64,000 nucleotides of DNA from Pseudomonas putida (GCF_001941965.1 NZ_MKZO01000058.1:273828-337827), one strand, 5' to 3'. Positions 33,041 to 42,938 are shown, numbered from the stretch's first letter. Numbers and translations: made by a program. The notes: generated from the sequence alone by a model not told the origin.

Positions 33041-34018
33041 TCAGCCCAGAACGATCTGGTTCTTCCCTTGCCGCTTCGCCTGATACATCGCCGCATCCGC
33101 CCGCGCGAACAGGTCATCCAGCACCCCATCCTCGCCGTTGAGCCCGGTCAGCCCCTGGCTCACGGTAATCCCATAGGTCTGCCCTTCATGACTGAAGCTC
33201 AGCCGCTGGATCTCCCGCTGCAAGCGCTGCGCCACCTGCATGGCCATCTCCGGCGGACACCCCGGGAACACCGCGGCAAACTCCTCGCCACCAATCCGTC
33301 CGAACAGATCCCCGCGCCGTAGCGCCGCCTTGCCGCTGTCGGCGATCCGCTGCAACACCTGGTCCCCCTCGGGATGCCCGTAGGTGTCGTTGACCTGCTT
33401 GAAATCATCGATATCCAGCAACAGGAACGACAACGGCGTGCCCTCCACCCGCGCCCGGTCGAAGGCCTCGCCGGCGCATTCGAAGAAGTGCCGGCGGTTG
33501 CTGCTCTGGGTCAGCACGTCGGTGGTGGCCAGGCGCTGCAGCTCGCCTTCGAGCTGCTTCTTGTCGGTGATGTCCTCGGCCATGCCTACCACGATCACCC
33601 GCTGGCCTTCGCCCTGCTGGTTGATAAAGCACTTGTCGCTGAGCCAGCGCACCTGGCCGTCGGCGGCAATGATTCGGTATTCGCGGTCTTCCACCGCGCC
33701 CTTGACCAGCACCTCGGCCAGGGTGCGCTCGGCGTAGTCGAGGTCGTCGGGGTAGATCGCGTCGCGCCACTGGTTGTAGTCGGCCAGCAACAGGCTGGCG
33801 GAGCGACCGAAGATGCGCTCGTAGGCCGGGCTGACATAGAGGACCTGACGGCTCTCCCAATCGAAGGCCCAAAGTACGGCGTTGACACTGTCCAGCAGCG
33901 AGCTGAACAGCTGCTCGCGCTCGCTCAGGCGGGCGACTTCGCCCTGGGCGTGCATCAAGGCCAGCAGCGTCTGGGCAGCTTCTGGAGGTGCGGTGAACGG
34001 CGGGGTGTTCTTGACCAT
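33041..34018 (-). CDS. PAS-GGDEF diguanylate cyclase
   Basis: 325 residues from ATG 34018 (MVKNTPPFTA). A PAS domain spans about 37-153 (YVSPAYERIFG, DREYRIIAADGQVRWL), and a GGDEF domain 160-325 with the active site GGEEF at 243-247 and an intact inhibitory RxxD site at 234-237. It should make c-di-GMP, with product inhibition. No membrane segment or signal peptide, so it is a cytosolic sensor-cyclase. Confidence 0.93.
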   Translation of the reverse strand: MVKNTPPFTAPPEAAQTLLALMHAQGEVARLSEREQLFSSLLDSVNAVLWAFDWESRQVLYVSPAYERIFGRSASLLLADYNQWRDAIYPDDLDYAERTLAEVLVKGAVEDREYRIIAADGQVRWLSDKCFINQQGEGQRVIVVGMAEDITDKKQLEGELQRLATTDVLTQSSNRRHFFECAGEAFDRARVEGTPLSFLLLDIDDFKQVNDTYGHPEGDQVLQRIADSGKAALRRGDLFGRIGGEEFAAVFPGCPPEMAMQVAQRLQREIQRLSFSHEGQTYGITVSQGLTGLNGEDGVLDDLFARADAAMYQAKRQGKNQIVLG

Positions 34019-34157
34019 GTTCGCAGTACTTCTAGTAAGGCGCAGGGAGTGGCCACGGCCCGGCCCGCCAGGCGGGCGACATATCTGGTAAGAACTTGAT
34101 TTCGGGGGGAAGTTCCGAAACGGGCGCCCCAGAACGGGGCGCACCGATCAGTGGCCG

Positions 34158-35342
34158 TCAGGCCAGGGCAGGGCGCAGCGAGTAGGTTTTCAGCTGTGCG
34201 GCGAACTCGCGCAGGGAGTGGATGCCGCTGGCCTCGGCCTCGTGCACCCAGTCCTTGATGGCCGCGAGCATGTCGTGGCCGTTGGCGCTGGTGCGGGCCC
34301 AGATCTGCTGCAGGGCCAGGCGCTTCTCGTAGATCACCTTCAGCGCGTGGCTGTGCTCGAGCATGGTCTGGATGCGCTGGTGATGGCGGTCCTCCAGCAG
34401 GCTGGTCTCCCGCGAAAGCAGGCGCTTGGCGCGGCGGAACTGGTGGCGCACCGAGTCGTCGACCCGGGCCAGCTCCTGCTTGACCAGCGGCGCGATCACC
34501 AGCTTGCGGTACTGGGCCATGATCTGGAAGCGGTTGTTGAGGATCGCCATGGCGGTGTCCATGTCCAGCTGGCCCTTGCCTTCGACCCGGTGGGCGATCG
34601 GCGCGACGCGCTGCACCTTGGCCAGGCGCAGCCAGGTGAACAGCTTGATCCAGGCCCAGCCCATGTCGAACTCCCAGCGCTTGACCGAGAGCTTGGCCGA
34701 GTTGGGGTAGGTGTGGTGGTTGTTGTGCAGCTCTTCACCGCCGATCACGATGCCCCAGGGCACGAGATTGGTGGCGGCATCCTTGCATTCGAAGTTGCGA
34801 TAGCCCACCGCATGGCCCAGGCCGTTGACCACGCCGGCGGCCCAGAACGGAATCCACATCATCTGCACCGCCCAGATGGTGACGCCGATGGTGCCGAACA
34901 GCAGCAGGTCGATCAGCGCCATCAGGGCGATACCGCCGAGCTTGTAGCGGCTGTAGAGGTTGCGCTCGATCCAGTCCTCGGGGCAGTTCTTGCCGTAGAT
35001 GCGCAGGGTTTCCGGGTTCTGCGCCTCGGCGCGGTACAGCTCGGCGCCCTTGCGCAGCACGGTGGACAGGCCCTTGATCACCGGGCTGTGCGGGTCGTCC
35101 ACGGTTTCGCATTTGGCGTGGTGCTTGCGGTGGATGGCGGTCCATTCGCGGGTGTTCTGCGCCGTGGTCAGCCACAGCCAGAAGCGGAAGAAGTGCTTGA
35201 GCCCGGCATTCAGCTCCAGGGAGCGGTGCGCCGAATAGCGGTGCAGATAGACCGTGACCGCGACGATGGTCACGTGGGTCATCAGCAGGGTGACCGCCAG
35301 CAGTTGCCAGGCCGACAGGTCGAGTAAACCGTAGTACCACAT
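34158..35342 (-). CDS. desA: Delta-9 acyl-lipid desaturase
   Basis: 394 residues. The three histidine boxes of membrane di-iron desaturases are present: HRYSAH (34-39), HRKHH (71-75) and HNNHH (206-210). Hydrophobic segments lie at about 11-32 and 137-175. The C-terminal ~130 residues are helical and charged. In P. aeruginosa the homologous DesA (PA0286) introduces double bonds into membrane phospholipid acyl chains and is likewise next to a GGDEF/EAL gene. Confidence 0.93.
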   Translation of the reverse strand: MWYYGLLDLSAWQLLAVTLLMTHVTIVAVTVYLHRYSAHRSLELNAGLKHFFRFWLWLTTAQNTREWTAIHRKHHAKCETVDDPHSPVIKGLSTVLRKGAELYRAEAQNPETLRIYGKNCPEDWIERNLYSRYKLGGIALMALIDLLLFGTIGVTIWAVQMMWIPFWAAGVVNGLGHAVGYRNFECKDAATNLVPWGIVIGGEELHNNHHTYPNSAKLSVKRWEFDMGWAWIKLFTWLRLAKVQRVAPIAHRVEGKGQLDMDTAMAILNNRFQIMAQYRKLVIAPLVKQELARVDDSVRHQFRRAKRLLSRETSLLEDRHHQRIQTMLEHSHALKVIYEKRLALQQIWARTSANGHDMLAAIKDWVHEAEASGIHSLREFAAQLKTYSLRPALA

Positions 35343-35491
35343 AGGTGGAAGTGCCCTCTTAGAGCGGTTGAACAGCGATGGTCATTATTACCACCATGTC
35401 AAATAAAACCAGTCGGCCTTTTAGATAAGAGGTCAACCGGGAAAACTATCCCTATAATGCCCCATCTTTTGATGTGGGCATCCGAGACGCT

Positions 35492-37384
35492 ATGTCTGTT
35501 TCCGCACGAGAAGCCTTGCGCATGGCCGCGCTGTACCTGGGGCTGTCGCTGTTGTGGCTGGTCGTATCTGATCAAATATTAAGCAGTGTTTTCGATGATC
35601 CGGTGGAAAGGGCCGGCTGGCAGCTGATCAACGCCTATGTCTGGGCGGGCTGCAGCGCCTTGCTCATCTTTTTCTCGCGAGTACGACTGCTCAACTTCAT
35701 CGGGGTCGGCGCGCGCCTGCGGCGTGAAGACCGCGAGCGCCTGCGCATGGCCGCCGCCGTGTTCGACAGCACCCTGGAAGGCGTACTGGTCAGCAATGGC
35801 GACGGGATCATCGTCCACGTCAACCGCGCCTTCATGAACATCACCGGCTACAGCCGTGACGAGGTTATCGGCCAGCGACCCAACAAGTTCAAGTCCGGAC
35901 GCCACGACCAGGCCTTCTACCAGACCATGTACGCCACCCTGCACGAGAAAGGCGAGTGGAGCGGTGAAGTGTGGAACCGACGCAAGAGCGGCGAAGTGTA
36001 CCCGCAATGGCAAACCATATGCGCAATTCGCGACGATAGCGGGCGTTTGACACACTATGTTGCAGTTTTCAGCGATATCAGTGCCATCAAACACACCGAG
36101 CGTGAACTGGCCCACCTGGTCCACCATGACCCGCTGACCAACCTGCCCAACCGCCTATTGTTCAACGACCGCGCCGCCCAGGCGCTGGCTGCGGCGCAGG
36201 TCAACAAGCGCGGCTGCGCCTTGCTCTTGCTCGACCTCGACCACTTCCAGAACATCAACGACAGCCTGGGCCACAACATTGGCGACCAGTTGCTCAAGGC
36301 CGTGGCCGACCGCCTCAAGCTGGTGATCGACCCGGGCGTGACCCTGGCCCGGCTGGGCGGCGACGAATTCGCCATTCTCAGCGAGAACTGTGGCCAGGTC
36401 GCGCAAGCGGCGGACCTGGCCCAGTTGATCGTCAATGTGCTGAAAGAGCCCTACGAGCTGGAACATCATCGCCTGTTCAGTACGGTCAGCATCGGCATCA
36501 GCCTGTTCCCGGGCGATGCGCAGAGCGCCGAGCAACTGCTGCGCAACGCCGATGCAGCGCTGTTCAAGGCCAAGAGCAATGGCCGCTCCGGCTACGCGCT
36601 GTACACCGAAGAACTCACCGCCCATGCCCAGCAGCGGGTGGAGACGGCCAGCGAACTGCGCCGGGCCCTGGAGCAGGACGAGTTGCGGGTCTACTACCAG
36701 CCGGTGCACGACCTGTTCAGCGGCAAGATGATCGGCGCCGAGGCCTTGGTGCGCTGGGAGCATCCGCAGCGCGGGATGATCTCGCCGGGGGAATTCATCC
36801 CGATTGCCGAGCGCACCGGGCTGATCGCCGATATCGACATGTGGGTGATGCGCCAGGCCTGCCAGCAGATGGTGCGCTGGCTGGGGGAGGGCAAGGTCCT
36901 CGACTTCGTCGCCTGCAACGTCTCCAGCCGGCTGTTTGCCCACCGCGAGATGTACAAGCAGGTCGCCCAGGTGCTGGCCGACACCGGGCTGGAGCCGTCG
37001 CGGCTGGAGGTCGAGGTGACCGAAAGCGCGGTGATGGACGATCACGAAGTGGCGCTGGAGCAACTTCATCGCCTGCGCGACCTGGGCTTGCGCCTGGCCA
37101 TCGATGACTTCGGCACCGGCTATTCCTCGCTACTGCGGCTCAAGCGCTTGCCGGTGCAGAAGCTGAAGATCGACCAGGGCTTCGTCGCCGGTTTGCCCGG
37201 GGATGACGATGACGTGGCGATTGTCCGGGTGATCATCGCCCTGGCGCGGAGCATGGGCATGGCGATCCATGCCGAGGGCATCGAGCAGTCGGAGCAGGCG
37301 CGTTTCCTGCTGGAGCACCAGTGCGACATGGGGCAGGGGTACTGGTATGGGCGGCCGGTGCCGGCTCGGGATCTTAGGTTTTGA
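35492..37384 (+). CDS. Membrane PAS-GGDEF-EAL c-di-GMP enzyme
   Basis: 630 residues from ATG 35492; a GTG 18 bases upstream is the alternative. Two membrane helices (about 9-31 and 41-62) precede a PAS domain (RMAAAVFDSTLEGVLVSNGDG onward), a GGDEF domain with intact LGGDEFA, and an EAL domain with GAEALVRW and DDFGTGYSSL. Both catalytic motifs look functional; net activity is usually phosphodiesterase in such hybrids. It is the PA0285-type gene, divergent from desA. Confidence 0.92.
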   Translation: MSVSAREALRMAALYLGLSLLWLVVSDQILSSVFDDPVERAGWQLINAYVWAGCSALLIFFSRVRLLNFIGVGARLRREDRERLRMAAAVFDSTLEGVLVSNGDGIIVHVNRAFMNITGYSRDEVIGQRPNKFKSGRHDQAFYQTMYATLHEKGEWSGEVWNRRKSGEVYPQWQTICAIRDDSGRLTHYVAVFSDISAIKHTERELAHLVHHDPLTNLPNRLLFNDRAAQALAAAQVNKRGCALLLLDLDHFQNINDSLGHNIGDQLLKAVADRLKLVIDPGVTLARLGGDEFAILSENCGQVAQAADLAQLIVNVLKEPYELEHHRLFSTVSIGISLFPGDAQSAEQLLRNADAALFKAKSNGRSGYALYTEELTAHAQQRVETASELRRALEQDELRVYYQPVHDLFSGKMIGAEALVRWEHPQRGMISPGEFIPIAERTGLIADIDMWVMRQACQQMVRWLGEGKVLDFVACNVSSRLFAHREMYKQVAQVLADTGLEPSRLEVEVTESAVMDDHEVALEQLHRLRDLGLRLAIDDFGTGYSSLLRLKRLPVQKLKIDQGFVAGLPGDDDDVAIVRVIIALARSMGMAIHAEGIEQSEQARFLLEHQCDMGQGYWYGRPVPARDLRF

Positions 37385-37486
37385 GCTTCAAGCTCTAAGC
37401 TTCAAGCTGCAAAAAAGGGCAAAGGCAGTCCGGTGCAACGCCGACTGCTTTTTCTTATGACTTAAAGCTTGAAGCTTGAAGCTGTT
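37383..37486. terminator. Terminator nested in a large inverted repeat
   Basis: AGCTTCAAGCT-type repeats at 37383-37410 face AAGCTTGAAGCTTGAAGCT at 37463-37483. Inside is GGCAGTC...GACTGC followed by TTTTTC (about 37423-37454), which terminates the GGDEF-EAL gene. The outer arms resemble another dispersed Pseudomonas palindrome. Confidence 0.7.
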
Positions 37487-37502
37487 TTTCAGTTATATAA
37501 AA

Positions 37503-37527
37503 ATTCTTAAATAGTATTTTTAAGAAT
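37503..37527. promoter_or_regulatory. Inverted repeat upstream of oscA
   Basis: ATTCTTAAA (37503-37511) and TTTAAGAAT (37519-37527) are perfect inverted repeats. The pattern ATTCnnTAAnnGTATTT-like also occurs at 20890 and 54053, so this may be a sulfur-starvation activator (CysB) site. Confidence 0.55.
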
Positions 37528-37619
37528 ATTCAGCCCCCCCTAAGATTGCTCCCACACCAGGCGCAGTCACCTTCCTACACATGCTGCTCCAGGGCCCCCT
37601 CATTTTCAGGAGCACGAGC

Positions 37620-37802
37620 ATGAGCGCATCTCTGCGTAGCGTTGACGGTCAGGACGAAGCCACCATCCTGCGTGAAATCCAGAGCGCCCTGCGCGACCTG
37701 CGCTTCGGCGCCGTGGAAATCACCGTGCACAACGCGCAAGTCGTGCAGATCGAACGCAAGGAAAAATTCCGCCTGCAGAACCCGGGCAACAAGCCGAGCT
37801 AA
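37620..37802 (+). CDS. oscA: Sulfur starvation response protein OscA (DUF2292/YezD family)
   Basis: 60 residues from ATG 37620 with AGGAG upstream. ILREIQSALRDLRFGAVEIT and QVVQIERKEKFRL are the family core. OscA is induced by sulfur limitation and linked to organosulfur use and chromate tolerance in Pseudomonas. It is 54 bp upstream of the sulfate-binding protein gene, the standard order. Confidence 0.93.
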   Translation: MSASLRSVDGQDEATILREIQSALRDLRFGAVEITVHNAQVVQIERKEKFRLQNPGNKPS

Positions 37803-37856
37803 GCTCGCGCGTCCCAGGTCTACCTAATTAGAAAAAAGCCAATCGGGAGCTTCACC

Positions 37857-38864
37857 ATGTCTATCCGCCGTTATGCCCTGGCCGCACTCGCCAGTGCTGT
37901 TTTTGCCGGTTCCGCCATCGCCAAGGACTACGAGCTGCTGAACGTGTCCTATGACCCTACCCGCGAGCTGTATCAGCAGTACAACGCCGAGTTCATCAAG
38001 CACTGGCAACAGGCCAACCCCAGCGACAAGGTGAAGATCCAGCAATCCCACGGTGGCTCGGGCAAACAGGCCCGTGCAGTGATCGACGGCCTGCGCGCCG
38101 ACGTGGTGACCCTGGCCCTGGCCGGCGACATCGACGAAGTCGCCAAGCTCGGCAAGACCCTGCCGGAGAACTGGCAGACCCGCCTGCCGGACGCCAGCAC
38201 CCCGTACACCTCGACCATCGTGTTCCTGGTCCGCAAGGGCAACCCGAAAGGCATCAAGGACTGGGGTGACCTGATCAAGAAGGACGTCTCGGTCATCACC
38301 CCGAACCCGAAAACCTCCGGCGGCGCCCGCTGGAACTTCCTCGCCGCCTGGGCCTACGGCCTGAAAGCCGGCGGCAGCGAAGCCAAGGCCCAGGAGTACG
38401 TGAAGGAGCTGTTCAAGCACGTTCCGGTCCTGGACACCGGTGCCCGCGGCTCGACCATCACCTTCGTCAACAACGGCCAGGGCGACGTCCTGCTGGCCTG
38501 GGAAAACGAAGCCTTCCTGGCCCTCAAGGAAGACGGCGGCAACGATAAGTTCGAAATCGTCGTACCATCGCTGTCGATCCTCGCCGAGCCGCCAGTGGCC
38601 GTGGTCGACAAGAACGCCGAGAAGAAGGGCAACGAGAAGATCGCCGAGGAATACCTCAAGTACCTGTACAGCCCGGTAGGCCAGAAGATCGCCGCCGACA
38701 ACTTCTACCGTCCGCGTGACGAGAAGGTCGCTGCCCAGTACGTCAACCAGTTCCCGAAACTCGACCTGGTGACTATCGACAAAGACTTCGGTGGCTGGAA
38801 GACTGCCCAGCCCAAGTTCTTCAACGATGGCGGCGTGTTCGACCAGATCTATTCGGCGCAGTGA
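37857..38864 (+). CDS. sbp: Periplasmic sulfate-binding protein
   Basis: 335 residues. The signal peptide ends at GSAIA-KDYELLNVSYDPTREL, the diagnostic mature start of Sbp/CysP. Other landmarks are QSHGGSGKQARAVIDG, NPKTSGGARWNFLAAWAYG and IVVPSLSILAEPPVA. It delivers sulfate to CysTWA. Confidence 0.97.
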   Translation: MSIRRYALAALASAVFAGSAIAKDYELLNVSYDPTRELYQQYNAEFIKHWQQANPSDKVKIQQSHGGSGKQARAVIDGLRADVVTLALAGDIDEVAKLGKTLPENWQTRLPDASTPYTSTIVFLVRKGNPKGIKDWGDLIKKDVSVITPNPKTSGGARWNFLAAWAYGLKAGGSEAKAQEYVKELFKHVPVLDTGARGSTITFVNNGQGDVLLAWENEAFLALKEDGGNDKFEIVVPSLSILAEPPVAVVDKNAEKKGNEKIAEEYLKYLYSPVGQKIAADNFYRPRDEKVAAQYVNQFPKLDLVTIDKDFGGWKTAQPKFFNDGGVFDQIYSAQ

Positions 38865-38903
38865 TTTCGCCTGTCTAGAATGCTTGTTTCGTAGCCAGCA
38901 TGG

Positions 38904-38924
38904 GCCCGGGCTTTAGTCCCGGGC
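38904..38924 (+). promoter_or_regulatory. Hairpin between sbp and cysT
   Basis: GCCCGGG-(7)-CCCGGGC without a T-run. It probably stabilises or terminates part of the sbp message so that more binding protein than permease is made. Confidence 0.6.
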
Positions 38925-38949
38925 TTCGTGCGTTCAACCAGGGACCTTT

Positions 38950-39768
38950 ATGTCGCGTCGTATCTCTCCCGTCATACCCGGCTTCGGGCTGACGCTGGGC
39001 TACACCTTGGTGTACCTCAGCCTGATTGTGCTCATACCGCTGGGAGCCATGTTCGTCCATGCCTCCCAACTTACCTGGGAGCAGTTCTGGAACATCGTCA
39101 GCGCACCGCGAGTCCTCGCCGCGCTGAAGCTGAGTTTCGGCACCGCGTTCCTCGCCGCCATCATCAACGGCCTGATCGGCACCCTGCTGGCCTGGGTGCT
39201 GGTGCGCTACACCTTCCCGGGGCGCAAGATCATCGATGCGATGATCGACCTGCCGTTCGCCCTGCCCACCGCCGTTGCCGGTATCGCCCTGACCGCCCTG
39301 TACGCCCCTTCGGGCTGGGTCGGCCAGTTCGCCACCGACCTCGGTTTCAAGATCGCCTACACCCCGCTGGGCATCACCCTGGCCCTGACCTTCGTCACCT
39401 TGCCGTTCGTGGTGCGCACGGTGCAGCCGGTGCTCGCGGATATCCCCCGTGAAGTCGAAGAAGCGGCCGCCTGCCTCGGCGCGAAGCCGCTGCAGGTGTT
39501 CCGCCATGTGCTGATGCCGGCGCTGCTGCCGGCCTGGCTCACCGGTTTCGCCCTGGCCTTTGCCCGTGGCGTGGGCGAGTACGGTTCGGTGATCTTCATC
39601 GCCGGCAACATGCCGATGAAGACCGAGATCCTGCCGCTGCTGATCATGGTCAAGCTCGACCAGTACGACTACACCGGCGCCACGGCCATCGGCGTGCTGA
39701 TGCTGGTGGTTTCCTTCATCCTGCTGCTGCTGATCAACCTGCTGCAGCGGCGCATCGAAACCCCTTGA
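38950..39768 (+). CDS. cysT: Sulfate ABC transporter permease CysT
   Basis: 272 residues with six predicted membrane helices. FALPTAVAGIALTALY and the EAA loop EVEEAAACLGAKPLQVFRHVLMP are typical of CysT/CysU. Second gene of the sbp-cysTWA import operon, with GGGACC upstream of the ATG. Confidence 0.96.
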   Translation: MSRRISPVIPGFGLTLGYTLVYLSLIVLIPLGAMFVHASQLTWEQFWNIVSAPRVLAALKLSFGTAFLAAIINGLIGTLLAWVLVRYTFPGRKIIDAMIDLPFALPTAVAGIALTALYAPSGWVGQFATDLGFKIAYTPLGITLALTFVTLPFVVRTVQPVLADIPREVEEAAACLGAKPLQVFRHVLMPALLPAWLTGFALAFARGVGEYGSVIFIAGNMPMKTEILPLLIMVKLDQYDYTGATAIGVLMLVVSFILLLLINLLQRRIETP

Positions 39769-39781
39769 AGGAGGCCTGAGC

Positions 39782-40654
39782 ATGTCTGCATCCGCAATTG
39801 GCGCGGCCGCTTCGGCCAACGCCGCCCGCCGTGGCAGTGCCACTGCCCGGCGCATCCTGATCGGCCTTGGCTGGCTGATCTTCGCCCTGTTCCTGCTGTT
39901 GCCGCTGGTGATCGTGGTCTCGCAGGGCCTGAAAATGGGCGTGGGCACCTTCTTCGAAGCGATCTTCGAAGCTGATGCCCTGTCCGCCCTGAAACTGACC
40001 CTGATCGCCGTGGCCATCTCGGTGCCGCTGAACCTGGTGTTCGGCGTCAGCGCGGCCTGGTGCGTGAGCAAGTACGACTTCCGCGGCAAGAGCATCCTGG
40101 TGACCCTGATCGACCTGCCGTTCTCGGTCTCGCCGGTGATCGCCGGTCTGGTCTACGTGCTGATGTTCGGCGCCCAGGGCTTCTTCGGCCCTTGGCTGCA
40201 GGACCACGATATCCAGATCGTCTTCGCCCTGCCGGGCATCGTGCTGGCGACCATCTTCGTCACCGTGCCCTTCGTCGCCCGTGAACTGATCCCGCTGATG
40301 CAGGAGCAGGGCACCCAGGAAGAGGAGGCCGCGCGCCTGCTCGGGGCCAACGGCTGGCAGATGTTCTGGCACGTGACCCTGCCGAACATCAAATGGGGCC
40401 TGATCTACGGCGTGGTGCTGTGTACCGCGCGGGCGATGGGCGAGTTCGGCGCGGTGTCGGTGGTGTCCGGCCACATCCGCGGCGTGACCAACACCCTGCC
40501 GCTGCATGTCGAGATCCTCTACAACGAATACAACCATGTCGCGGCGTTCAGCGTAGCCAGCCTGCTGCTGATCCTGGCGCTCTTCATCCTGCTGCTCAAG
40601 CAGTGGAGCGAGAACCGCATTAACCGTCTGCGCCACAGTGCGGCGGAGGAATAA
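39782..40654 (+). CDS. cysW: Sulfate ABC transporter permease CysW
   Basis: 290 residues with an Ala-rich N-terminus before six membrane helices. DLPFSVSPVIAGLVYVLMFG and the EAA loop EEEAARLLGANGWQMFWHVTLP identify CysW. It starts 13 bp after cysT with GGAGG upstream. Confidence 0.96.
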   Translation: MSASAIGAAASANAARRGSATARRILIGLGWLIFALFLLLPLVIVVSQGLKMGVGTFFEAIFEADALSALKLTLIAVAISVPLNLVFGVSAAWCVSKYDFRGKSILVTLIDLPFSVSPVIAGLVYVLMFGAQGFFGPWLQDHDIQIVFALPGIVLATIFVTVPFVARELIPLMQEQGTQEEEAARLLGANGWQMFWHVTLPNIKWGLIYGVVLCTARAMGEFGAVSVVSGHIRGVTNTLPLHVEILYNEYNHVAAFSVASLLLILALFILLLKQWSENRINRLRHSAAEE

Positions 40655-40657
40655 TTC

Positions 40658-41647
40658 ATGTCGATCGAAGTTCGTAACGTCAGCAAGCGCTTCAACAGCT
40701 TCCAGGCCCTGGACAACATCAACCTGGATATCAACAGCGGCGAGCTGGTGGCCCTGCTCGGCCCGTCCGGCTGCGGCAAGACCACCCTGCTGCGCATCAT
40801 CGCCGGCCTGGAAACCCCGGATGACGGCAATATCGTCTTCCACGGCGAGGACGTGTCGGGCCACGACGTGCGCGATCGCAACGTCGGTTTCGTGTTCCAG
40901 CACTACGCGTTGTTCCGCCATATGAGCGTGTTCGACAACGTCGCCTTCGGCCTGCGCATGAAGCCCAAGGGCGAGCGCCCGAGCGAAAGCAAAATTGCCG
41001 AGAAGGTCCATGAACTGCTGAACATGGTGCAACTGGACTGGCTCTCGGATCGCTATCCGGAGCAACTGTCCGGTGGCCAGCGCCAGCGTATCGCCCTGGC
41101 CCGCGCCCTGGCGGTGGAGCCCAAGGTGCTGCTGCTGGACGAGCCGTTCGGTGCGCTGGATGCCAAGGTCCGTAAAGAGCTGCGTCGCTGGCTGGCGCGG
41201 CTGCACGAGGACATCAACCTGACCTCCGTGTTCGTGACTCACGACCAGGAAGAAGCCATGGAAGTGGCGGACCGCATCGTGGTGATGAACAAGGGCGTGA
41301 TCGAGCAGATCGGTTCGCCGGGCGAGGTGTACGAGAATCCGGCCAGTGATTTCGTCTATCACTTCCTGGGTGACTCCAACCGCCTGCACCTGAGCGAGAA
41401 CCATCATGTGCTGTTCCGGCCCCATGAAGTGTCGCTGTCGCGGCATGAAGTGGAAGGGCATCACGTCGCGGAAGTGCGGGATATCCGGCCGCTGGGCGCG
41501 ACTACCCGGGTGACCCTGAAGGTGGAAGGGCAGAGCGAGCTGATCGAGGCCGAGGTGGTCAAGGACCATGACAGCCTGACCGGGCTGGCCCGGGGTGAGA
41601 CCTTGTTCTTCAAGCCGAAGGTCTGGCAGAAGGTTGAGAACATCTGA
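40658..41647 (+). CDS. cysA: Sulfate/thiosulfate ABC transporter ATPase CysA
   Basis: 329 residues. Walker A GPSGCGKTT, signature LSGGQRQR, Walker B VLLLDEPFGALDAK and the switch VTHDQEEAMEVADR are complete. The C-terminal regulatory region has FVYHFLGDSNRLHL and the TOBE-like part LFRPHEVSLSRH. It powers the CysTW channel. Confidence 0.97.
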   Translation: MSIEVRNVSKRFNSFQALDNINLDINSGELVALLGPSGCGKTTLLRIIAGLETPDDGNIVFHGEDVSGHDVRDRNVGFVFQHYALFRHMSVFDNVAFGLRMKPKGERPSESKIAEKVHELLNMVQLDWLSDRYPEQLSGGQRQRIALARALAVEPKVLLLDEPFGALDAKVRKELRRWLARLHEDINLTSVFVTHDQEEAMEVADRIVVMNKGVIEQIGSPGEVYENPASDFVYHFLGDSNRLHLSENHHVLFRPHEVSLSRHEVEGHHVAEVRDIRPLGATTRVTLKVEGQSELIEAEVVKDHDSLTGLARGETLFFKPKVWQKVENI

Positions 41648-41657
41648 GGCCTTGAGG

Positions 41658-41720
41658 TCCTCATCGCCGGCAAGCCCGCTGCGATCCCTGTGGGAGCTGG
41701 CTTGCCAGCGATAGGGCCCT
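41658..41720. repeat. REP pair, first copy degenerate
   Basis: TCATCGCCGGCAAGCCCGC faces GTGGGAGCTGGCTTGCCAGC between cysA and the convergent lysR. Confidence 0.85.
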
Positions 41721-41739
41721 CAAATTCACTGAAAATCCC

Positions 41740-42598
41740 TCAGACCGCCACCAACCCCAGATCCATCTCATCCCCCACCCGATCCACCTCCAGCACCCAC
41801 TCCACCATGGCCTCTGCCAAAGGTGACAAACGCTGCCGAGCCCGGCTGACAATCCCATACCGCGCCTCGTCCACCATCCAACCCTCGACCTTCAGCCGCA
41901 CCAGCCCCTGCCCCCCATGGCTCACCCCCAGGGCATTCGACCCCAGCAGCACGCCACGCAGGCCCTGGCTATCGGCACACTCGATGGTCGCCGGCAGCTC
42001 GGCCAGGCTCGGTTCACCGCCGGGAATCGCCAGCGGCCAGGCTGACAGCTCTTCGACGCCAACGCTCTCCTGCAACGCCAACGGATGCCCGACCCGGCAG
42101 GTCAACTGCCAGCTCCGCGCCCTCAGCTTCTGCACGCGATACGCCGAATCGCCTTCGAATGCCCGGCAATCCGCGATGAAGAATTCGACTGCCTCGTCCT
42201 GCAAGCTGCAATCGGCCTCGAACAGCACCCGCGCCCGCGGATAGCGCCCGACAAACCCGGCAATCGCCCGTGGCACCAATCCTCCGGCCAGCGCCGGCAC
42301 GCAGCCAAAGCGCAGCTCCCCGGCTTCCAGGTCATTGAACTGGCGAATCTCGTTGCTCAGCTGATACGCGCCGCTGACCAGCCGCCGCGCATGCTCCAGC
42401 ACCACCAGGCCTTGCCGGGTCGGTGCCAGGTCCTTGCTCGCCCGGTTCCACCAACTGGCAGCCCACACTCTGCTCCAGCGCCTGGATGCTGCGGCTGAAA
42501 GCGGACTGGGACAGCTTCACCGCACCGGCGGCCGCAACGAAGCTGCGGTGTTCGGCAAGGGCGATGAGGTGGCGGAGTTGGCGAAGGTCGATGTGCAT
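41740..42598 (-). pseudogene. LysR-family regulator with a frameshift
   Basis: The N-terminal frame (from ATG 42598, MHIDLRQLRHLIALAEHRSF, with the LysR winged helix ending in ALEQSVGCQLVE) breaks near 42441-42449. The rest continues in another frame as ASKDLAPTRQGLVVLEHARRL through the ligand-binding domain to the stop at 41740. Removing one C from the CCGGG run would restore VERASKDLAPT. So it is either a pseudogene or a single-base sequencing error; the rest of both parts looks undamaged. A link with the adjacent cys genes is possible but not shown. Confidence 0.85.
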
Positions 42599-42938
42599 GG
42601 CGTCACCTTATAAAGGCAATCGCTTATTCGGTAAACATATGTAAAAACATAAATAAATAACCGAAATGCATATGACATCAGTCAGCAAAAGCACCGATTT
42701 CCCATGCCTTTGGGGAATATTTTCAATGCAGCAAAGGCATGGCGTTTTGCCCGCTTCGCTGGAGGCCTTGATCTGCGGGGGTTACAGCGCTGTGGATAAA
42801 TCGTATATAGCGCAAAATTCTATCCATAACTTTAAAGATTACTTTCGGAGATAAGCGTCTGACCCGGATCATTCGGTCAAGCGAGGGCACACCTTCAACC
42901 GCCTTCGAAGCATGCACCGAACCCCCAGGAGTTGATCA
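42599..42938. promoter_or_regulatory. AT-rich divergent promoter region of lysR and tonB
   Basis: No gene is credible. The part nearest lysR is very AT-rich with TTATTCGGTAAACATATG and ACCGAAATGCATATG, which give the short inverted pair TTCGGT/ACCGAA and repeated CATATG. This is a likely regulator-binding area. The tonB promoter should be in the last 200 bp. Confidence 0.45.

Noticed and set aside
39734..41569. A 611-residue minus-strand frame opposite cysT-cysW-cysA
   Set aside because: It spans three recognised genes on the other strand and has shadow composition.
42666..42854. A 62-residue frame upstream of tonB
   Set aside because: AT-rich promoter DNA, no ribosome site and no recognisable protein features.
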